18,781 bases of DNA from an uncultured Spirochaetaceae bacterium (lineage in GTDB: Bacteria > Spirochaetota > Spirochaetia > Treponematales > Treponemataceae): assembly GCA_902796985.1 (NCBI GenBank), contig CADBRC010000388.1:1-18781 (forward strand), given 5' to 3'. The first letter of the stretch is position 1. Each line of letters opens with the position of its first letter. A model generated the notes under the pieces. It saw nothing but the letters and a program-made list of their open reading frames with translations. It was not told the DNA's origin and ran no database searches. This document shows, one piece after another, positions 15,309 through 18,781 of the stretch. A program made the translations under genes and the position numbers.

Positions 15309-15863
15309 ATGGACATGGATGCCTTGATGATGCGCTATGCGGACATGCAGAAGAATGCCGCAGTCAGGAAGAATCCCTCCCAGAAGTCCCACAAGCGGGC
15401 CAATGCGCCGACAGCAGAGGAAAAGGAGGCTGCCAGACAGGGCTATTCCTACGAGCAGCAGATGGAGGCCGACAACAAGAGGCGGGCCAACCCGATGGAA
15501 ATCTGGCTGAACCGTTACGGGACGGTTGACAAGGACAAGATACAGGACGAGGCCGAAGAGAACGAGAAATTCCACAGCATAAGCTACCTCCGGCAAATGC
15601 GGCCGGAAGACAGGATAGACCTGCACCAGATGACCCGGGACGAAGCCTGGGCCGCGCTGGAGGCGTTTGTCTCGGCGAGCGTGCGGAGGGGCTACAAGAA
15701 GCTGCTCATCATACACGGCAAGGGCGAGCATTCCCACGGAAGCGACCCCGTGCTCGGGCCGATGGTCAAGACCTTCATAGAGCAGGACAAGCGCCTGGGG
15801 CTTTCGGGGCATCCCGACCGCAACCACGGCGGCAACGGGGCTACCTGGGTCATAGTCCGATAA
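15309..15863 (+). CDS. Smr domain protein
   Basis: A 184-residue protein. The N-terminal half is highly charged and helical (K/E/R-rich, about residues 20-95). The C-terminal half is an Smr domain, with D104-L105-H106 in the IDLHQMTRDEA block, then a YKKLLIIHGKGEHSHG block with H136-G-K-G. Stand-alone Smr proteins are thought to act as nucleases on DNA or RNA; the MutS2-type version acts in recombination or ribosome rescue, and which applies here is unknown. The ATG at 15309 is preferred because GGGGGTG lies about six bases upstream; an in-frame ATG at 15294 would add five residues. It lies 39 bases after the Bat operon, ahead of the DnaJ-like gene. Confidence 0.88.
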   Translation: MDMDALMMRYADMQKNAAVRKNPSQKSHKRANAPTAEEKEAARQGYSYEQQMEADNKRRANPMEIWLNRYGTVDKDKIQDEAEENEKFHSISYLRQMRPEDRIDLHQMTRDEAWAALEAFVSASVRRGYKKLLIIHGKGEHSHGSDPVLGPMVKTFIEQDKRLGLSGHPDRNHGGNGATWVIVR

Positions 15864-15924
15864 CGGATTATTCACTTGTTTTTTATCTGTTTTTTGGATA
15901 AGTTAGAGACAGGGATATTTGCAG

Positions 15925-16500
15925 ATGGATGATTTGTACGCCACGCTCGGGGTTCCCAAGACTGCGACCGCCGACGAGATAAAGAAAGCCTACAGAAACC
16001 TTGCGCTCAAGTATCACCCGGACAGAAACCCCGGGGATAAAGCCGCAGAGGAGAAGTTTAAGAGCGTCAGCGCTGCCTATTCCGTCCTGAGCGACGAAGT
16101 CAAGAGGCGGCAGTACGACATGTACGGGGATTCCTCCGCTTCGGCAGGCTCCGGCCCGTCATACGGGTCATCCTCCGCTTACGGCGGCTACAGGCGTGCT
16201 TCGGGAGAGGACTACGGCTATTCAGGTGATCCTTTCAGTGATTTCTTTGGCGGAAACTGGCATGCAGGATCCAGCTATACATGGACTACGCGCAGGGCGG
16301 ACAGCGAGCCTGCCACCCGGCCGGATGGCGTTCATAAATTCTTTAACGGTGCGCTGAAAGCGTTCATCGGCTTCGGGGCATTACGTTTTCTCTATTGGTT
16401 CTTCCCCGTGAACATAATCTGCCTTGTCGCGGGAATACGCGGGGCTGCTGATGCCCTCAGTTCCCTCAAGTACATATTCGCGGGAAAAGAAAGCAGCTGA
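15925..16500 (+). CDS. J-domain protein (DnaJ-like, membrane-anchored)
   Basis: A 191-residue protein. Residues 1-66 are a complete J-domain with H31-P32-D33, which stimulates the ATPase of a DnaK partner. A Gly/Ser/Tyr-rich linker follows (about 70-125), and a hydrophobic segment (about 142-175) looks like one or two membrane helices. The zinc finger and C-terminal substrate domains of full DnaJ are absent, so this is a type III J-protein that would bring DnaK to the membrane. The ATG at 15925 is used, with AGGG about 10 bases upstream; the TTG at 15919 is possible. A faint TTGTTT/TAAGTT pair with a 17-base spacer precedes it. It converges on infA 23 bases away. Confidence 0.88.
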   Translation: MDDLYATLGVPKTATADEIKKAYRNLALKYHPDRNPGDKAAEEKFKSVSAAYSVLSDEVKRRQYDMYGDSSASAGSGPSYGSSSAYGGYRRASGEDYGYSGDPFSDFFGGNWHAGSSYTWTTRRADSEPATRPDGVHKFFNGALKAFIGFGALRFLYWFFPVNIICLVAGIRGAADALSSLKYIFAGKESS

Positions 16501-16514
16501 TTTTTCTGGCTGCC
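16489..16514 (-). terminator. Weak possible terminator for infA
   Basis: Read on the minus strand, GGCAGC (16514-16509) and GCTGCT (16497-16492) can form a 5-6 bp stem with an 11-base loop, followed by TTTCTTTT. The stem is short and overlaps the end of the DnaJ-like gene, so this is tentative. Confidence 0.35.
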
Positions 16515-16523
16515 GGTCTTGTG

Positions 16524-16745
16524 CTAGCGCTCGCGGAATATGATGCGTCCGCGGTTCAGGTCATAGGGGGAAAGCTCTATCTTCACCTTGTCGCCGGGAA
16601 CTATCCTGATGTAGTGCTTCCTCATCTTGCCTGAGAGGTGCGCCAGAATAATGTGCTTGTTCTCCAGCTCGACGCGGAACATAGTGTTCGGAAGCGCCTC
16701 CTTCACAATGCCCACGACCTCAATAGCTTCATCCTTGTTGGCCAC
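16524..16745 (-). CDS. infA: Translation initiation factor IF-1
   Basis: A 73-residue protein that matches IF-1 along its whole length: an [20 protein letters not shown] stretch, a [13 protein letters not shown] block, a [13 protein letters not shown] block, and a final [10 protein letters not shown]-1 binds the 30S A-site with an OB fold during initiation. The start is GTG at 16745-16743, five bases after GGAGG; this gives the usual length, whereas the long frame extending upstream runs through the promoter region and into the DksA-like gene. It is a single gene, convergent with the DnaJ-like gene and divergent from the DksA-like gene. Confidence 0.96.
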   Translation of the reverse strand: MANKDEAIEVVGIVKEALPNTMFRVELENKHIILAHLSGKMRKHYIRIVPGDKVKIELSPYDLNRGRIIFRER

Positions 16746-16777
16746 GAAATCCTCCAGAATTTGTTTAACAGCAACTA

Positions 16778-16805
16778 TTGCTTTTTTGGATTTTTTTGCT
16801 ATACT
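16778..16805 (+). promoter_or_regulatory. Promoter of the DksA-like gene
   Basis: TTGCTT (16778-16783), a 16-base spacer and TATACT (16800-16805, 5 of 6), with an upstream TG near the extended -10 position. The predicted start is near 16812. The -35 overlaps an inverted repeat, AGCAA-cta-TTGCT (16770-16782), and the -10 directly abuts the infA -10. Confidence 0.6.
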
Positions 16806-16834
16806 AGTATGTAGAAATTTGGGACGATTGTCAA
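16806..16834 (-). promoter_or_regulatory. infA promoter
   Basis: On the minus strand, a perfect TTGACA (16834-16829), 17-base spacer and CATACT (16811-16806, 4 of 6). The predicted start is about 16799, giving a leader of roughly 55 bases with the GGAGG site at its end. The -35 lies in the leader of the DksA-like gene, 14 bases before its ATG. Confidence 0.65.
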
Positions 16835-16847
16835 CAAGGGGAAATCG

Positions 16848-17204
16848 ATGGATAAAGAATTTATTGAAAAATCCAGGGAAGCACTTATAAAAGAAAGGGA
16901 GGAGATTCTTGCAAGCCTCTCGGAACAGAACGAGCAGATGCAGAATCTGGTCGGCACCGTAGAGACCGGTGATGAGGCTGACAGGGCCGCCGACAGAATA
17001 GACGGAACCCTGCTGAACTCTCTGAGCGAGGCTTCCAGCAGGCGGCTGATGCTGATAGACAACGCGCTTGAGCGGATAAAGAACGGTAAGTACGGCATCT
17101 GCAGGGCCTGCGGTCAGGAAATAGCCGTGGGCAGGCTGGAAGCCATTCCTTACGCAGCCCTCTGCATTACCTGCCAGACTAAGGTTGACCGCCAGAACAG
17201 GTAG
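16848..17204 (+). CDS. TraR/DksA family zinc-finger regulator
   Basis: A 118-residue protein with an N-terminal coiled-coil and a C-terminal C4 zinc finger, C85-x2-C88 and C106-x2-C109. The coiled-coil tip carries GDEADRA (D42, D45, A47), matching the DxxDxA tip that DksA inserts into the RNA polymerase secondary channel. DksA works with ppGpp to adjust transcription of translation and other genes. Length and the complete zinc finger suit a short DksA/TraR-like protein; I recall TP0096 of T. pallidum as a comparable neighbour of infA. The ATG at 16848 follows an AAGGGG site. It shares a divergent promoter region with infA and converges on the P83/100 gene. Confidence 0.88.
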   Translation: MDKEFIEKSREALIKEREEILASLSEQNEQMQNLVGTVETGDEADRAADRIDGTLLNSLSEASSRRLMLIDNALERIKNGKYGICRACGQEIAVGRLEAIPYAALCITCQTKVDRQNR

Positions 17205-17209
17205 CAAAA

Positions 17210-17247
17210 CGCAAAAAAGAAAAAGGCCCGGGCTAACCCCGGGCCTT
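17210..17247. terminator. Bidirectional terminator between the DksA-like and P83/100 genes
   Basis: A perfect 10-bp stem, AAGGCCCGGG (17223-17232) with CCCGGGCCTT (17238-17247), has a five-base loop between convergent genes. On the minus strand it is followed by a T-rich run (complement of 17222-17210), ideal for ending P83/100. On the plus strand the tract after it (ACTGTTTTTA) is weaker but serviceable. Confidence 0.88.
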
Positions 17248-17276
17248 ACTGTTTTTACTGTGTTTTTCTAGCAGTT

Positions 17277-18743
17277 CTACCAGATCTGCTCAAGCGTGCC
17301 GGTGCTCAGGAGGAGGGGATCCCCGTCTCCTGACGTGACGAGCAGGCCCCGGTTGATCAGGTTGAGCGGCGTGGTTGCCTTGACAGTCCGCTCGCTGCGG
17401 GCAGTCTGGGTCAGCTCCTTGTTGTAGGCCGCGATGTAGGCTTCCCCGTCCTCTTCCACGACGACATAGAAGCTGTCTCCGTCCCTGAGCAGTTCGCTGG
17501 ACTCCGAGAGGGTCTCCTCACTCCATGCGACGATTTCCAGGCTTGCCGGGTCTATGAGGCAGAGCCTGACGGCAGAATGCCCGTCGTTCGTACCGCATAC
17601 CGCGATGAACAGGGATGCGAAGATTCCAATCGTGCCGTCCTCCTGCTTGACGGTCACTTTTTCTACCATATAGGTGTTCTTTCCGTGGATTTCCGTCACG
17701 GGGGAAGACTTGACGACCTCGCCGGTCGCACCGTCTACGGTCATCAGCGTGTAGAGGCCGCTCGAGTCGTCCGCCCCGAAGAGTCCGGTGACGTAGTTGC
17801 TCGTGTCCACCTCCGGGGTCACTTCCGCGATGTCGGCGGCAATCTCCTGCCTGTCTTCCTTTACTTCAAGGTTCTTCCTGTCGGCGAGCTGCTGTTCTTT
17901 GGTTGCGGTGGCTGCCGCCTCCTCTGCCTTCTGGATTGCGGCTTCCCTTTCTTCCGGGGTCTCGGCCTTTGCTGCCTCCACCTTCTGGACTGCAGCTTCC
18001 TTCTGTGCGTCCTGCGCCCTCTGGGTCGCCGTGGTCGCCTCTTTCTCCTTTATCTCGGTCATGGCCTGCCGGGTCTCTATGCCCTTGTCCTCGTCCTGCC
18101 TCAGGGCCTCGATGACCTGATCGTCGCTGATGGTCGTCGTGTCTACGGAAGAGACGCCGCTCTCGGGGTCGTTCAGCGGAATGACGATCTGTGTGTTGCC
18201 CGGCCATTCTGACCAGACCGTGCTGAGTCCGACCTTCTCCTCGTCAAGCTCGTCCAGGACGGTGCCCTTGTATTTTTCCGCAAAGTAGTCCATCTTCCCC
18301 CGGTAGACGGCATTGTAGACCGTGACGAAGGTCGCGATGGTGCTGGCGTCCTCGCGCTCGTAGCCGTAGGCCGCTTCCAGATAGCCGGTGATGATGCGGC
18401 GGAGGTTCTTGATGTGGTCAACCCCGGCGTTGGGGTTCAGGAGCATGATGTCTGCGTCAAGTCCTCCCTCCGTCTCCGGGTCAACGGCATGGATGACCGT
18501 GTACTTGCCCCCGGCCCCTGCGGTTGTCGGGGATGTCAGGTCCTGGGCCACCACCAGTCCCAGCTGCGTTCCGATGTTCGTGATCGCTGCAGCCGTCTCG
18601 ATGACCGCATGGGGGCCGCCGTAGTTCTCGAACTGCACGGAATCCTTGCCCGCGCTCTGTATCTCAGGTTCGTCTACTCCGAGCGACCAGGCCAAAGTTC
18701 CGCAGACAAAGGCGGATGCCAATATGCAGAGAAGCTTTTTCAT
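17277..18743 (-). CDS. P83/100 family antigen
   Basis: A 488-residue secreted protein of the spirochaete P83/100 family (recalled as TP0486 in T. pallidum and BB0744 in Borrelia), an immunogenic envelope-associated protein of unknown function. It has a signal peptide (MKKLLCILASAFVCGTLAW, cleavage near residue 20), a conserved N-terminal domain to about 200, an Ala/Glu/Lys-rich coiled-coil (about 205-310), and a beta-rich C-terminal domain with repeated strand-like units (about 320-488). There is no lipobox. The ATG at 18743 has GGAGG five bases upstream and begins exactly at the signal peptide; an ATG at 18776 would add 11 residues that include the ribosome site. It is convergent with the DksA-like gene across a shared terminator. 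Confidence 0.88.
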   Translation of the reverse strand: MKKLLCILASAFVCGTLAWSLGVDEPEIQSAGKDSVQFENYGGPHAVIETAAAITNIGTQLGLVVAQDLTSPTTAGAGGKYTVIHAVDPETEGGLDADIMLLNPNAGVDHIKNLRRIITGYLEAAYGYEREDASTIATFVTVYNAVYRGKMDYFAEKYKGTVLDELDEEKVGLSTVWSEWPGNTQIVIPLNDPESGVSSVDTTTISDDQVIEALRQDEDKGIETRQAMTEIKEKEATTATQRAQDAQKEAAVQKVEAAKAETPEEREAAIQKAEEAAATATKEQQLADRKNLEVKEDRQEIAADIAEVTPEVDTSNYVTGLFGADDSSGLYTLMTVDGATGEVVKSSPVTEIHGKNTYMVEKVTVKQEDGTIGIFASLFIAVCGTNDGHSAVRLCLIDPASLEIVAWSEETLSESSELLRDGDSFYVVVEEDGEAYIAAYNKELTQTARSERTVKATTPLNLINRGLLVTSGDGDPLLLSTGTLEQIW

Positions 18744-18761
18744 ATATCCTCCGGGATGCTT

Positions 18762-18767
18762 TCTATA
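18762..18767 (-). promoter_or_regulatory. Possible -10 box for the P83/100 gene
   Basis: TATAGA on the minus strand lies about 19 bases before the start codon, leaving a short leader with GGAGG. The matching -35 would lie off the right edge, so it cannot be checked here. Confidence 0.35.
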
Positions 18768-18781
18768 ATCTTCCATATTAC

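Noticed and set aside
16746..17207. Upstream extension of the infA frame to 227 codons
   Set aside because: IF-1 is about 72 residues, and the GTG at 16745 with GGAGG gives that length. The extension crosses the promoter region and the DksA-like gene.

Overview
The window is a compact, GC-rich bacterial chromosome segment that reads as a spirochaete, most probably a Treponema relative. The evidence is a P83/100 antigen gene, a large TPR membrane protein resembling the spirochaete periplasmic flagellar collar protein FlcA, a MoxR/DUF58/von Willebrand (Bat) operon of spirochaete layout, and a gene group (Smr, DnaJ-like, infA, DksA-like) that I recall in similar order around TP0095-TP0099 of T. 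pallidum. That synteny is from memory and was not searched. No mobile element, CRISPR array, tRNA or rRNA is visible. The longest gene-free stretch is about 100 bases.

Layout. Bases 1-3644 (+): the 3' part of the FlcA-like gene, with its start off the left edge, followed closely by a small polyprenol/diacylglycerol-kinase-like membrane protein. Bases 3669-4496 (-): an unrecognised multi-pass membrane protein. Bases 4577-5305 (+): a secreted DUF2259-like protein closed by a strong terminator. Bases 5378-6085 (+): a TtcA-type tRNA thiolation enzyme. Bases 6139-8363 (+): a GT4 glycosyltransferase translationally coupled to an acyltransferase-3 membrane protein, probably an envelope glycan-modifying pair. 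Bases 8371-15269 (+): the Bat operon of six genes (MoxR ATPase, DUF58 protein, BatD/DUF4381-like anchored protein, BatA, a BatB-TPR fusion, and a BatD-like protein ending in an SH3-like domain). The last five overlap end to end. Bases 15309-16500 (+): Smr-domain and J-domain proteins. Bases 16524-16745 (-) and 16848-17204 (+): infA and a DksA-like zinc-finger regulator, divergent from interlocked promoters. Bases 17277-18743 (-): P83/100, separated from the DksA-like gene by a shared bidirectional terminator.

How the genes work together. The Bat block is the one clear multi-gene machine. By family knowledge, MoxR is an AAA+ chaperone that acts on VWA partners, and three proteins here keep the DxSxS metal-binding motif. 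BatA, BatB and the BatD-like proteins would form an envelope complex. The most distinctive points are an internal lipobox inside the BatB-TPR fusion, which could let one translation product become two proteins, and the abutting -10 boxes of infA and the DksA-like gene. In addition, three transcription units (3669-4496, 6139 onward and 8371 onward) have a plausible promoter so close to the start codon that the messages would be leaderless or nearly so, and none has a Shine-Dalgarno site. Most other genes have clear GGAGG-type sites.
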